Source of the DNA: Rhodothermales bacterium
GTDB taxonomy: Bacteria; Bacteroidota; Rhodothermia; Rhodothermales; JAHQVL01
Assembly (NCBI GenBank): GCA_041391505.1
Contig: JAWKNW010000007.1
Coordinates: 1 to 64,000 of the forward strand
DNA length: 64,000 nt
Direction of reading: 5' to 3'
Shown here: piece by piece, positions 16,607 through 25,678 of the stretch
Position numbering within the stretch: the stretch's first letter is position 1
Layout of the letters: every line of letters starts with the position of its first letter
Made by a program: the position numbers and the translations under genes
The notes under the pieces: model-generated
Database searches by the model: none
What the model was told of the DNA's origin: nothing
The model's input: only the letters and a program-made list of their open reading frames with translations

Positions 16607-17770
16607 TCACAACACCGGCCACCTGAACGACGACTCGATCGGGATGCGCCGGCCGGTCGACTGCGACTCGCGCGCGGCGATGATGATTTCGAGCACGTGC
16701 AGGGCATGTTCGGGCCGGATGAGCGACTCTTTCCCGGTCGCCAGGCATTCCGCCACGTACGACGCGCCCTGCTCCCACACGTAGCCCTCGGCGTCGGTGA
16801 CGTGGCGCTCGAACGCCTCGTGATCGGCCGATGCGAGATCCACCCCGTTCGGCTCCCAGTCGTACCCGATCAGCTGCATCGCGCCGTGCGTGCCCACGAG
16901 CGATATCGTGGCCCGGTCCTGGCCGGCGCCCTCGTGGCCGTGCGGATCGAAATAGTTGAACCCGCACTGGACATGCGAGAACGTCCCGCCCCCGTGGTCC
17001 ATCAGCACCATGGCGTTGTCCTCGGCCGTGACGCGCACATCGCCCTTGTCGTCGATGGATCGCATCGGTGTGATGACCCCGGTCATCGCCATCACGGCAC
17101 GGACCGGACCGAGCAGCCCGGTGAGCGTCGTGAGGTTGTACACGCCGAGGTCGGGCAGGCTGCCGCCTCCCTCTTCGTAGAAAAACGACGACCAGGTGGG
17201 TCCGAGGTGCCCGTAGGTCGCGTGCGCCGCGGCCACGCGGCCGAGGGCGCCGGCCTGGATCTGCCGGGACATGAACGCGAAATGCGGACTCGTCACCACC
17301 GCCGGCGCGCCCCAGATGCGCAGACTCTTCTCCCGGGCCAGTTCCAGCAGACGCCAGCCCTCGGCGTAGGTATTCGCCAGCGGCTTCTCGCTCCAGACGT
17401 GTTTGCCGGCTTCCAGCGCCTGCCGGTTGAGGTGCCCATGCTCCTGCATGTCGGTCAGCGTGAGCAAGAGGTCGAACGGCTCGCCGGCCAGCATCGCATC
17501 GATGCTCGGGTACCGGTGCGCCACGCCAAACTGCTCGCCCCGGCGCTCGGCCCGGTCCGGAATCCGGTCGCACAGGCTGACGACCTTTACGTACGGCGAC
17601 TTGGTCAGATGGGGCAGGTACACGCCCGAGACGCTCCCGCACCCGATGATGCCCACCCGGATGGCCTCCGGAGCTTTGGGACCGGGCGCTACGAAGCGCT
17701 CGAGGGAAGGGGTCATCAAAACGGCCGAGCCGAGCCGGCCGACATCACCGAGAAACGCGCGACGATCCAT
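16607..17770 (-). CDS. Gfo/Idh/MocA family oxidoreductase, Tat-type leader
   Basis: A 387-residue protein. The N-terminus MDRRAFLGDVGRLGSAVL looks like a twin-arginine leader, suggesting export with bound cofactor. The NAD(P) Rossmann motif is VGIIGCGSVSG (about 38-48), and the catalytic EKPLAN lysine motif is present. The C-terminal alpha/beta domain (EEGGGSLPDLGVYNL) is standard. Secreted family members occur widely in Bacteroidota and Planctomycetota and act on sugars or glycosides; substrate unknown. It converges on the GMC gene with a 52-bp gap. Confidence 0.82.
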   Translation of the reverse strand: MDRRAFLGDVGRLGSAVLMTPSLERFVAPGPKAPEAIRVGIIGCGSVSGVYLPHLTKSPYVKVVSLCDRIPDRAERRGEQFGVAHRYPSIDAMLAGEPFDLLLTLTDMQEHGHLNRQALEAGKHVWSEKPLANTYAEGWRLLELAREKSLRIWGAPAVVTSPHFAFMSRQIQAGALGRVAAAHATYGHLGPTWSSFFYEEGGGSLPDLGVYNLTTLTGLLGPVRAVMAMTGVITPMRSIDDKGDVRVTAEDNAMVLMDHGGGTFSHVQCGFNYFDPHGHEGAGQDRATISLVGTHGAMQLIGYDWEPNGVDLASADHEAFERHVTDAEGYVWEQGASYVAECLATGKESLIRPEHALHVLEIIIAARESQSTGRRIPIESSFRWPVL

Positions 17771-17792
17771 ACCGATAGCACCGTATAATGCG

Positions 17793-17827
17793 AAAGAGGT
17801 CCCGTTCCGATCATGGAACGAGACCTC
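17793..17827 (-). terminator. Probable terminator of msrA
   Basis: On the minus strand a 13-base arm (17827-17815) and its complement (17808-17796) form a strong stem with one G-U pair and a six-base loop, followed by TTTC. It lies about 50 bases past the msrA stop at 17879 and just ahead of the Gfo/Idh start. Confidence 0.65.
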
Positions 17828-17878
17828 CGACAAAGCTACAGCGCGTCCCGGAGCCGTACAATCCGGCCCCAAAATATC

Positions 17879-18424
17879 TCAGCCGGCAAGCCGCGCCGCG
17901 TATTTCTCGCGCAGCTTGAGCACCTTCGGCGCGATCACCGCCATGCAATACGGCTGATAGGCGTTGTTTGCAAAGTAGTCCTGGTGATAGTCCTCCGCCG
18001 GCCAGAACACGTCCAGCGGCTCCACCTGCGTCACGATCGGATCGTCAAACACCTGGTCGGCGGTCAGCCGGGCTACGACGGCTTCGGCCGTATGCTGCTG
18101 CGCGGCGTCGTGGTAATACACTACGGACCGGTACTGCGTCCCTTTGTCGCCGCCCTGGCGGTTGAGCGTCGTGGGGTCGTGCATGGCGAAAAAGATCTCC
18201 AGGAGGTCTTCATAAGGCATGACCTCGGGGTCGAAGGTCACCTGCACCACTTCCGCGTGCCCGGTGGCGCCGGTGCACACTTCTTTGTAGGTGGGATTCG
18301 GCTTGTGGCCGCCGGCATAGCCGGAAACCAGCTTCTCGATGCCCTTGAGCGGCGAAAAAACGGCTTCGATGCACCAGAAACAACCGCCACCGATCGTGGC
18401 GACTTCGAACGGCTTCGTCGTCAT
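17879..18424 (-). CDS. msrA: Peptide-methionine (S)-S-oxide reductase MsrA
   Basis: A 181-residue enzyme that reduces methionine-S-sulfoxide in proteins and free methionine. The catalytic motif GGGCFWC places the nucleophile at Cys15 with Cys18 in the same motif. GYAGG, the GHAEVVQVTFDP segment and the YHQDYF region near the C-terminus are all typical. Length is normal and no MsrB domain is fused. ATG 18424 gives the standard N-terminus. A 30-bp gap to the upstream helical-protein gene suggests cotranscription, with a strong hairpin at the end. Confidence 0.93.
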   Translation of the reverse strand: MTTKPFEVATIGGGCFWCIEAVFSPLKGIEKLVSGYAGGHKPNPTYKEVCTGATGHAEVVQVTFDPEVMPYEDLLEIFFAMHDPTTLNRQGGDKGTQYRSVVYYHDAAQQHTAEAVVARLTADQVFDDPIVTQVEPLDVFWPAEDYHQDYFANNAYQPYCMAVIAPKVLKLREKYAARLAG

Positions 18425-18453
18425 GCGTATATGCGGGGTGGGTGGGTAAGACC

Positions 18454-18984
18454 TCAGGAAGCGATGCGCACCGAGCGCTCCATCCGCACCGCAAAATCGA
18501 GCAGATGGTCGATCAGCAACACCTGTTCCTCGTAGCTGGCCTCCAGCTCGTCGTTCATGATCCGCTGGCATCGCGCCATGAACATGCGGGCTTCCTCGAC
18601 GAGATCTTCGGGGATGGCCGGATAGAGGCTCAGCAGCCGCTGGTGGATCCGCTGGAGCAGCCGCAAGACCCGGTTGAAGCGGAGCACGATGATCATGTGC
18701 CGCGTCGGCGCTACGGCGGTCTCGTCGCCCTCGACGACGGAGATCACGAGGCTGGAGCGTATCTGCATCAACTGGCCGGCCAGCTCGTCGCCGGCGTGCG
18801 CCAGGGCCTCGATAGCCCGGTCGGGCTCCTCCTGGTCCGAAGGATCGCGGCCGGCCCGTCGCTCGCTGATGGCGTGACGCACCTCGCTCGCGGTCGTCAA
18901 CACGGCCAGCATGGTGAGGGTGCGTAAAAACGCCAGGCGGTCAGAAGGCGTAGGATTCGAAGATCCGGTGTCGGATGGCGTCAT
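18454..18984 (-). CDS. Helical protein of unknown function
   Basis: A 176-residue protein that I do not recognise. After a disordered Ser/Thr/Pro N-terminus, it is almost wholly alpha-helical. A segment near residues 25-40 (LAFLRTLTMLAVLTTASEV) is hydrophobic, and the C-terminal half (LRFNRVLRLLQRIHQRLLSLYP, then a four-helix-like run) resembles a cytoplasmic helical bundle. The ATG at 18984 is preferred because upstream codons have no coding character. It sits directly upstream of msrA. Confidence 0.6.
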   Translation of the reverse strand: MTPSDTGSSNPTPSDRLAFLRTLTMLAVLTTASEVRHAISERRAGRDPSDQEEPDRAIEALAHAGDELAGQLMQIRSSLVISVVEGDETAVAPTRHMIIVLRFNRVLRLLQRIHQRLLSLYPAIPEDLVEEARMFMARCQRIMNDELEASYEEQVLLIDHLLDFAVRMERSVRIAS

Positions 18985-19215
18985 AACAGGGCGCGTCAAG
19001 TGCGTGGGCGTTGAACGACGCGTCGGAAGGCAAAGTGCCCGACCCCGACGCTGAATCTGAAGGAATCGTCTCGTATACTGTGGGTCACGCCGCGTTTTGC
19101 CTTTACCCCGATGCAAAACATACGCTTCCGGCGGGCGGAGATCGTATCTTGTGGTCCCTGCCACACGGGAGACCCACGCGCTGCGAACCGCCGAAATCGT
19201 CCCCGTCATACCGTT

Positions 19216-22200
19216 ATGCGCCTTTTACCTCTCTTCTTTCTCGCGCTATGGGCCGGCTGCGCCCCCCAGAAGCCGGCTGACATCCTGGAAGCCGAACAGC
19301 GCCTTCCGGCGACGATCGACTACAACTACGACGTGAAGCCGATCCTGTCCGACCGCTGTTTCGCCTGCCACGGCCCGGACGCCAAAAAACGCGAAGCCGG
19401 CCTCCGGCTCGACCTCGAGGCCCAGGCCAAGGCGGAGTTGTCGGAGTCGCCCGGGCGCTACGCCATCGTGGACGGGAGGCCCGGCAAGAGCCAGCTCTTC
19501 CATCGCATCCTCTCGGACGACCCCGAGACCATGATGCCGCCGCCCGAATCCAATCTCGCGCTGACCAGCGAGGAGAAGGCCGTCCTGATCCGCTGGATCG
19601 AACAGGGCGCTGTCTACAAACCGCACTGGGCGTTTATCCCGCCCGAGAAGCCGGCGCCGCCGGCCGTCAGCGACCCGGCCTGGGTCCGCAACGACATCGA
19701 CGCCTTCGTCCTCGGCCGGCTCGAGCGCGCCGGCCTCCATCCCTCCCCCGAGGCCCCGCGCGAAACGCTCATCCGCCGCGTCAGCTTCGACCTCACGGGC
19801 CTGCCGCCCACCATCGAGGAGATCGACGCGTTCCTCGCCGACGACCGCCCGGACGCGTACGAACGAGTCGTCGATCGCCTCCTCGCCTCGCCGGCCTATG
19901 GCGAGCGCATGGCGACCGACTGGCTCGACATCGCCCGCTACGCCGACAGCCACGGCTACCAGGACGACGGGATGCGGAACGTCTGGCCCTGGCGTGACTG
20001 GGTGATCGATGCCTACAACCGAAATCAGCCGTTCGACGCGTTCATCACGTGGCAACTCGCCGGCGACCTCCTGCCGAATCCCACAAAAAACCAGCTCCTC
20101 GCCACCGCCTTCAACCGGCACCACATGCAGAGCCAGGAAGGCGGCATCGTCCCGGAAGAATACCGCGTGGAGTACGTGGCGGATCGCGTCCAGACCCTCG
20201 GCACCGCCTTCCTCGGGCTCACGCTCCAGTGCTCCCGCTGCCACGACCACAAGTACGACCCGGTCTCGCAGAAGGAGTACTTCCAGCTGTTCGGCTTCTT
20301 CAACAGCGTCAACGAATTCGGCAACATCCCTTACTCGGGCGAAGCATCGCCCACCGTCATCCTCCCCACGCCGGAGGCCGAAGCCGAGGTCGCCCGGCTG
20401 CGGGAAGCGATGGACAAGCTCTCGGCCGATCTGAATGTGGATAACCCGGCGTACGACGCCGGCTTCGACCGGTGGATCGCCTCGATCGACCCGAAGACGG
20501 ACGCGGCGCCGCAGGCCCTCCTCGGCTATTATCCGCTCGACGAATGGACGACCGACAAAACACCCAACGCGCTCGATCCCGGCAAACCGGCCTCGATCGA
20601 CGGCGACCGCGAGAAGCCGCCGGCGTCGATCGCCGGCCGCTTCGGGCAGGCCGTGGAGCTGCAGGGCGACAGCTGGGTCTCGCTCCCCGACGAGACCTAC
20701 TTCTTCGAACGCAACCAGCCGTTTTCGATCAGTATCTGGTTCAAGGTCGTGAGCGACAGCGCTACCGGCCCCCTCGTCGGGAAAAGCGGCGGCTACTTCA
20801 ACGGCAACCGGGGCTACATGACGATGCTCAACCCGGACAAGACGCTCTCCGCCAGCCTCAACCACGTCTTCCCCGACAACTCCATCGAGGTAAAAACCGT
20901 CGACGCCGTGCCGCTCGGCGAGTGGGTGCACTATGCGATGACGTACGACGGATCGAGCACCGCCGCCGGCATCCGCCTCTACCTCAACGGCAAGCCGATG
21001 ACGACCGATCTCGTGATCGACCACCTTAAGAAGAGCATCACCTTCTCGTACAACTTCTACCAGAATAAACGCGAGAACTGGGGCGGCGCCGGCACGCTCC
21101 GCCTCGGGATGGTCGACGCCAACCAGACCCGCCTCGAAGGAGTGGCGTTCGACGAATGGCGCGTGTTCGGCAGCCGGCTGACGCTGCCCGAAGTCCGCCA
21201 GCTCGCCGGCGACGCCGCCGCGCTCGGGGCCCTCGCCGCGCAGCCGGCCGCAACGTGGACGGCGGACGAGCGGAACGCCCTCCGCACGTACTACGCCGAA
21301 CGCCACGAAACCCGCTACCGGCAGGCCTTCGACCGCATCACCGAACTCCGCGGGCAGGAAAACGAGATCATGAGCGAACAGCAGGAAGTCATGATCACCC
21401 GCGACCGCGCCGTCCCCCGCCCGACCTTCGTCCTCAACCGCGGCCAGTACGACGCGCCGACCGACGAGGTGCAACCGGGCACGCCGGCGGCCCTCCCCGC
21501 GCTGGCCGAAGACGCCCCCCGCAACCGCCTCGGGCTCGCGCGGTGGCTGGTGTCTCCGGAGCATCCGCTCACAGCCCGCGTAGCGGTGAACCGCTACTGG
21601 CAGCAGTACTTCGGACGCGGCATCGTCGTCACCCCGGACGACTTTGGCAGCCAGGGCGAGCTGCCCTCGCACCCCGAACTGCTCGACTGGCTCGCGGTCT
21701 CCTTCCGCGAATCGGGGTGGGATGTGAAGGCGCTCCAGAAAGCAATCGTGATGTCCGCCACCTACCGGCAATCGTCCACCGCCACGCCGGAGCTGCTCGA
21801 ACAAGATCCGGCCAACGTCCTCCTCGCCCGCGGCCCGAGCTACCGGATGTCCGCCGAGATGATTCGCGACAACGCCCTCGCCGTAAGCGGCCTGCTGGTG
21901 CGCACGATCGGCGGACCCAGCGTGCATCCCTACCAGCCCGAAGGGCTCTGGGAGGAACTGGCCACCCGCAACGAGACCACATATAAACAGGATACCGGCG
22001 ACAAGCTGTACCGGCGCACGATGTATACCGTCTGGAAACGCTCGACGCCCCCGCCGGCGATGATCAGTTTCGACGCCTCGGAGCGCAGCTTCTGCACGGT
22101 GCGCCGGCAGAAAACCAGCACGCCCCTCCAGGCGCTCGTCCTCCTCAACGATCCGCAGTACGTCGAAGCCGCCCGCATGCTCGCCGAGCGCATGATGAAG

Positions 22201-22467
22201 GAAGGCGGCCCGACCCTGAACGACCAGATCGTCTTCGCCTTCCGGCTCGTCACCAGCCGGCACCCCGAGCCGGCGGAGACGGACATGCTCGCCGCCCTGT
22301 ATGACGAAGAACACAACGCCTTCGAAGCCGAGCCGGCCGACGCCCGCGACCTCCTCGCCATCGGCGAGCACCCGCGAGACCGGTCCCTCCCGATCGCCGA
22401 AGTCGCCGCCCGAACCGTCCTCGCCAGCACCTTGCTGAATTACGATGAAGCCTACATGAAGCGATGA
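19216..22467 (+). CDS. PSD1/PSCyt1/PSCyt2 (DUF1553-DUF1549) cytochrome protein with LamG domain
   Basis: A 1083-residue lipoprotein (LWAGC, Cys15). Domain order: PSCyt1 c-type cytochrome with haem motif CFACH (48-52); PSCyt2/DUF1549 with a second CxxCH in CSRCHDHKYDP; a concanavalin/LamG-like insert (about 440-650); then PSD1/DUF1553 to the end. Such proteins are typical of Planctomycetota, Verrucomicrobiota and some Bacteroidota, and are almost always paired with a DUF1501 protein, as here. They are thought to act in redox-linked polysaccharide breakdown, but no reaction is established. ATG 19216 starts the lipoprotein signal. Confidence 0.9.
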   Translation: MRLLPLFFLALWAGCAPQKPADILEAEQRLPATIDYNYDVKPILSDRCFACHGPDAKKREAGLRLDLEAQAKAELSESPGRYAIVDGRPGKSQLFHRILSDDPETMMPPPESNLALTSEEKAVLIRWIEQGAVYKPHWAFIPPEKPAPPAVSDPAWVRNDIDAFVLGRLERAGLHPSPEAPRETLIRRVSFDLTGLPPTIEEIDAFLADDRPDAYERVVDRLLASPAYGERMATDWLDIARYADSHGYQDDGMRNVWPWRDWVIDAYNRNQPFDAFITWQLAGDLLPNPTKNQLLATAFNRHHMQSQEGGIVPEEYRVEYVADRVQTLGTAFLGLTLQCSRCHDHKYDPVSQKEYFQLFGFFNSVNEFGNIPYSGEASPTVILPTPEAEAEVARLREAMDKLSADLNVDNPAYDAGFDRWIASIDPKTDAAPQALLGYYPLDEWTTDKTPNALDPGKPASIDGDREKPPASIAGRFGQAVELQGDSWVSLPDETYFFERNQPFSISIWFKVVSDSATGPLVGKSGGYFNGNRGYMTMLNPDKTLSASLNHVFPDNSIEVKTVDAVPLGEWVHYAMTYDGSSTAAGIRLYLNGKPMTTDLVIDHLKKSITFSYNFYQNKRENWGGAGTLRLGMVDANQTRLEGVAFDEWRVFGSRLTLPEVRQLAGDAAALGALAAQPAATWTADERNALRTYYAERHETRYRQAFDRITELRGQENEIMSEQQEVMITRDRAVPRPTFVLNRGQYDAPTDEVQPGTPAALPALAEDAPRNRLGLARWLVSPEHPLTARVAVNRYWQQYFGRGIVVTPDDFGSQGELPSHPELLDWLAVSFRESGWDVKALQKAIVMSATYRQSSTATPELLEQDPANVLLARGPSYRMSAEMIRDNALAVSGLLVRTIGGPSVHPYQPEGLWEELATRNETTYKQDTGDKLYRRTMYTVWKRSTPPPAMISFDASERSFCTVRRQKTSTPLQALVLLNDPQYVEAARMLAERMMKEGGPTLNDQIVFAFRLVTSRHPEPAETDMLAALYDEEHNAFEAEPADARDLLAIGEHPRDRSLPIAEVAARTVLASTLLNYDEAYMKR

Positions 22468-22509
22468 AGCGATTCATTCATGGCAACATGTACATCGCAC
22501 AGTGCAAAC

Positions 22510-22637
22510 TGAGTGGTCTCAGCCACTCACCAAGCACGCAATGACCAATGACCGCGCCCAACAGGCGCAATTGACCGCTCGCGAAGCGAGCAATGACCGC
22601 GCCCAACGGGCGCAACTGACCGCTCGCGAAGCGAGCT
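22510..22637. repeat. Palindrome-rich 45-bp tandem repeat ahead of the DUF1501 gene
   Basis: A hairpin TGAGTGG-TCTCAG-CCACTCA (22510-22529) is followed by two 45-bp units at 22548-22592 and 22593-22637. Each unit contains ATGACC, the inverted repeat GCGCCCAA(C)GGCGC and the perfect palindrome GCTCGCGAAGCGAGC. The array ends six bases before the ATG of the DUF1501 gene, filling its leader. The ATGACCGCGCCCAA word is shared with the repeats at 34633-34826. Confidence 0.88.
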
Positions 22638-22643
22638 CCCACC

Positions 22644-24086
22644 ATGAGCCACTGCCAGAACTACACGCCCAACTACTCCCGCCGCGACTTCCTGTCGAAG
22701 ACCTCCCTCGGTCTCGGCGCGGCGGCGCTTGCGGCGCTGCTCGGCCCGCGTGAATTGCTGGCCGACCCCCAGAGCGGTATCCTCGGCACACCGCACTTCC
22801 CTCCCCGGGCGAAGCGGGTGATCTACCTGTTCCAGAGCGGCGGTCCGTCTCAACTCGACCTCTACGACTACAAACCCCTGCTGCGTGAACGCAACGGCGA
22901 AGAATTGCCGGACTCGATCCGCGGCGGCCAGCGCCTGACGGGCATGACCGCCCATCAGGCGTCGTTCCCCATGGCCGGCTCCCAGTTCGAATTCACGCAG
23001 CGCGGCGGCGCCGGCCACTGGTTCAGCGACCGCATCCCCCACATCGCCGGCATCGCGGACGAACTCTGCATCGTCAAGTCGATGTACACCGAGGCCATCA
23101 ACCACGACCCCGCCATCACCTTTTTCCAGACCGGCTCGCAGCTCGCCGGCCGGCCCAGCATCGGGTCGTGGATCAGCTACGGCCTGGGGTCGGACAACGA
23201 GAACCTGCCGGCGTTCACCGTCCTCCTCTCCCGGAGCAACAACGGCGACCAGCCGCTCTACGCCCGCCTGTGGGGCAACGGCTTTCTGCCGTCTCTCCAT
23301 CAGGGCGTCCAGTTCCGGTCGGGCAAGGAGCCGGTGCTCTACCTCAACAACCCGCCCGGCATGAAGGGCGCCAGCCGCCGGCGGATGCTGGATTACCTGC
23401 GCGACCTCAACGAGGCGCAGGAAGCCCGCGTCATGGACCCCGAAATCAGCTCGCGCATCGCCCAGTACGAGATGGCGTACCGGATGCAAACCTCCGTGCC
23501 GGATACGATGAATGTGGGCGACGAACCCGAATCCATCTTCGATCTCTACGGACCCCAGGCGAAGATCCCCGGCACCTACGCCGCGAATTGCCTGCTCGCT
23601 CGCCGGCTCGTCGAGCGCGGCGTCAAGTTCGTCCAGCTCTACCACCAGGGATGGGACCAGCACGGCAACCTGCCCACGGAAATCTCGAAACTCACGCGCG
23701 ACGTCGACCAGCCCTCGGCCGCCCTCGTGCTCGACCTCAAACAACGCGGCCTCCTCGACGACACCCTGGTCATCTGGGGCGGCGAGTTCGGGCGCACCAA
23801 CTACTCCCAGGGCAAGCTCACCATCGACAACTACGGGCGCGACCACCATCCGCGATGCTTTACCCTCTGGATGGCCGGCGCCGGCGTCCGCGCCGGACTC
23901 TCCTACGGCGAGACCGACGAATTCGGGTACAACATCGCCCAGGATCCCGTCCACGTCCATGACTTCCAGGCCACGCTGATGCGCATCCTCGGCGTCGACC
24001 ACGAACGGCTCACGTTCAAGCATCAAGGCCGGCGCTACCGCCTCACGGATGTGCACGGCAAGGTGGTGGATGCGTTGCTCGCCTAG
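22644..24086 (+). CDS. DUF1501 family protein, Tat-exported
   Basis: A 480-residue protein with a twin-arginine leader (SRRDFLSKTSLGLGAAALAALLG, read in pieces; Arg13-Arg14). The body is a sulfatase/alkaline-phosphatase-like fold: SGGPSQLDLYDYKP near the N-terminus and GGEFGRTNYSQGK ... DHHPRCFTLWMAGAGV near the C-terminus match DUF1501. It is the standard partner of the PSD1 protein encoded 176 bp upstream. There is no recognisable Shine-Dalgarno because repeat DNA reaches to the start codon. Enzymatic activity is unproven for the family. Confidence 0.88.
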   Translation: MSHCQNYTPNYSRRDFLSKTSLGLGAAALAALLGPRELLADPQSGILGTPHFPPRAKRVIYLFQSGGPSQLDLYDYKPLLRERNGEELPDSIRGGQRLTGMTAHQASFPMAGSQFEFTQRGGAGHWFSDRIPHIAGIADELCIVKSMYTEAINHDPAITFFQTGSQLAGRPSIGSWISYGLGSDNENLPAFTVLLSRSNNGDQPLYARLWGNGFLPSLHQGVQFRSGKEPVLYLNNPPGMKGASRRRMLDYLRDLNEAQEARVMDPEISSRIAQYEMAYRMQTSVPDTMNVGDEPESIFDLYGPQAKIPGTYAANCLLARRLVERGVKFVQLYHQGWDQHGNLPTEISKLTRDVDQPSAALVLDLKQRGLLDDTLVIWGGEFGRTNYSQGKLTIDNYGRDHHPRCFTLWMAGAGVRAGLSYGETDEFGYNIAQDPVHVHDFQATLMRILGVDHERLTFKHQGRRYRLTDVHGKVVDALLA

Positions 24087-24118
24087 TCGATCCGTAATCG
24101 TCCTATCTTCCTGTACCG

Positions 24119-25612
24119 ATGTTCCAACCCATGCGCTACGGACTTTTTTGCATGCTCCTTCTCACGGCCATGCAAGCCCCTCTTGTCGTGGCGCAACCCC
24201 TGCAAAACGCCGGCTTCGAATCGCCGCAGGCCGGCCAGGATCTGCCCGCATCCTGGCGCTCCGGAAGCGACGGTATCGGTGGCTACGAGGAAGGGTTTTA
24301 TCTCGTCGCTCGCGATACGAAAAAACGGCGTTCGGGCCAGGCCAGCCTGCGTATCGAGCGAATCAAACCGGGCCAGTATGGAACGCTCTATCAGACGATT
24401 CCGCGCGAGGCCTTGCGCGGCCTCCGCATCCGTCTTCGCGGGTACATCGCGACCCGCCAGGTCACCGAAGGGCAGGCCGGCATGTGGATTCGCATGGACA
24501 ACGGGCCGGCGACCCTCTCCATGGACCTCATGATGGGCAGGGGCCCGTCCGGCGATACGGACTGGCAACCGTTTGAGATGGACGCGCCGATACCACCCGA
24601 AGCCACGGCCGTCGCCATCGGCGTCTATCTAATGGGCGGCGGCACGGCGTGGTACGACGACCTCGAGCTGGATGTGCTCACCGAGGCGGACCTACCCGCT
24701 ACCAGCGATGCGGCAACGCGCTATGTGAACCAGGCCCTCGACGCGATGGAGCAGTATGCCCTCCGGCGTGATTCCGTCGACTGGCCACAGCTCCGCCTCG
24801 ACACGTTCCGCGCCGCCGCCGGCGCGCAGACGCCCGCCGATACCTACCCGGCACTGCGCTACGCGCTGGGCCGCCTCGGCGATCGCCACAGCCATCTCAT
24901 CGAGCCGATGTCGATCGCCCGGGATACGGCGCCGGCGCCCGAGACCGCCCCGCTCGGCCGGCTCACCCGCCCGCGCGGCGAACGGCTGGATGACCGCATC
25001 GGGTACCTGTGGCTGCCGACCGTAGGCATGGCGGCGCCGGCGCAGCATGCCGCCTTCGCCGACACCCTCCAGACGATCATCGCGGCGCTGGCCGCGCAAG
25101 GGGTGTGCCGCTGGGTGCTCGATCTGCGCGACAACGACGGCGGCAACATGTGGCCCATGCTCGCCGGCATCGGTCCGCTCACCGATGCCGACACCCTCGG
25201 CGCCATGGTCAACCGCGACGGCTCGAAAATGTCCTGGTGGTATGCCGACGGCACAGCCGGCCTGAATCAAATCCCGCAGCTCTCCGTAACGCCGAACCTG
25301 CCGAAACGCCACATGCCCGTCGCCATCCTCCAGGGCCCCAGAACCGCCAGCTCGGGAGAGATCATCGCCGTCAGCTTCATCGGTCAGGCCGATGCGCGAA
25401 GCTTCGGCGCACCGACCGCCGGGCTGTCGACGGGCAACACGAGCTTCACGCTGTCGGACGGCGCCATCATGAACCTCACGACATCGGTCTATGCGGACCG
25501 GACAGGCCGAACCTATGGCGGACCGATTGCGCCTGACGTCGCCGTCGCGGAGGATGCCACGATGGACACCGCCCGTGCATGGCTGCTCGAACAGGGTGCG
25601 TGCGACCGGTAA
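24119..25612 (+). CDS. S41 family peptidase with N-terminal carbohydrate-binding-like domain
   Basis: A 497-residue secreted protein; ATG 24131 is an equally good start for the signal peptide (RYGLFCMLLLTAMQ ... VVAQ). Residues about 30-190 form a jelly-roll-like domain (NAGFESPQAG ... WYDDLELDV). The C-terminal tail-specific-protease core has LDLRDNDGGNMWPM and the nucleophile region PRTASSGEIIA, with GPIAPDV near the end. No PDZ domain is obvious. It begins 32 bp after the DUF1501 stop, so it is probably in the same transcript. Confidence 0.8.
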   Translation: MFQPMRYGLFCMLLLTAMQAPLVVAQPLQNAGFESPQAGQDLPASWRSGSDGIGGYEEGFYLVARDTKKRRSGQASLRIERIKPGQYGTLYQTIPREALRGLRIRLRGYIATRQVTEGQAGMWIRMDNGPATLSMDLMMGRGPSGDTDWQPFEMDAPIPPEATAVAIGVYLMGGGTAWYDDLELDVLTEADLPATSDAATRYVNQALDAMEQYALRRDSVDWPQLRLDTFRAAAGAQTPADTYPALRYALGRLGDRHSHLIEPMSIARDTAPAPETAPLGRLTRPRGERLDDRIGYLWLPTVGMAAPAQHAAFADTLQTIIAALAAQGVCRWVLDLRDNDGGNMWPMLAGIGPLTDADTLGAMVNRDGSKMSWWYADGTAGLNQIPQLSVTPNLPKRHMPVAILQGPRTASSGEIIAVSFIGQADARSFGAPTAGLSTGNTSFTLSDGAIMNLTTSVYADRTGRTYGGPIAPDVAVAEDATMDTARAWLLEQGACDR

Positions 25613-25678
25613 CCCGACCAGGTACCGTACACCGACGCGTTGCCGGCCATCACAGACGTACAAACCCTACCCGAATCT

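Noticed and set aside
19246..22371. Very long open frame (over 1000 codons) on the minus strand opposite the PSD1 gene
   Set aside because: It mirrors a GC-rich coding frame, has no recognisable domain and is rich in Gly/Val/Asp/Arg from reversed codons. Similar mirror frames at 4235-6289, 25667-28084, 41410-43578 and 54282-56552 are rejected for the same reason.
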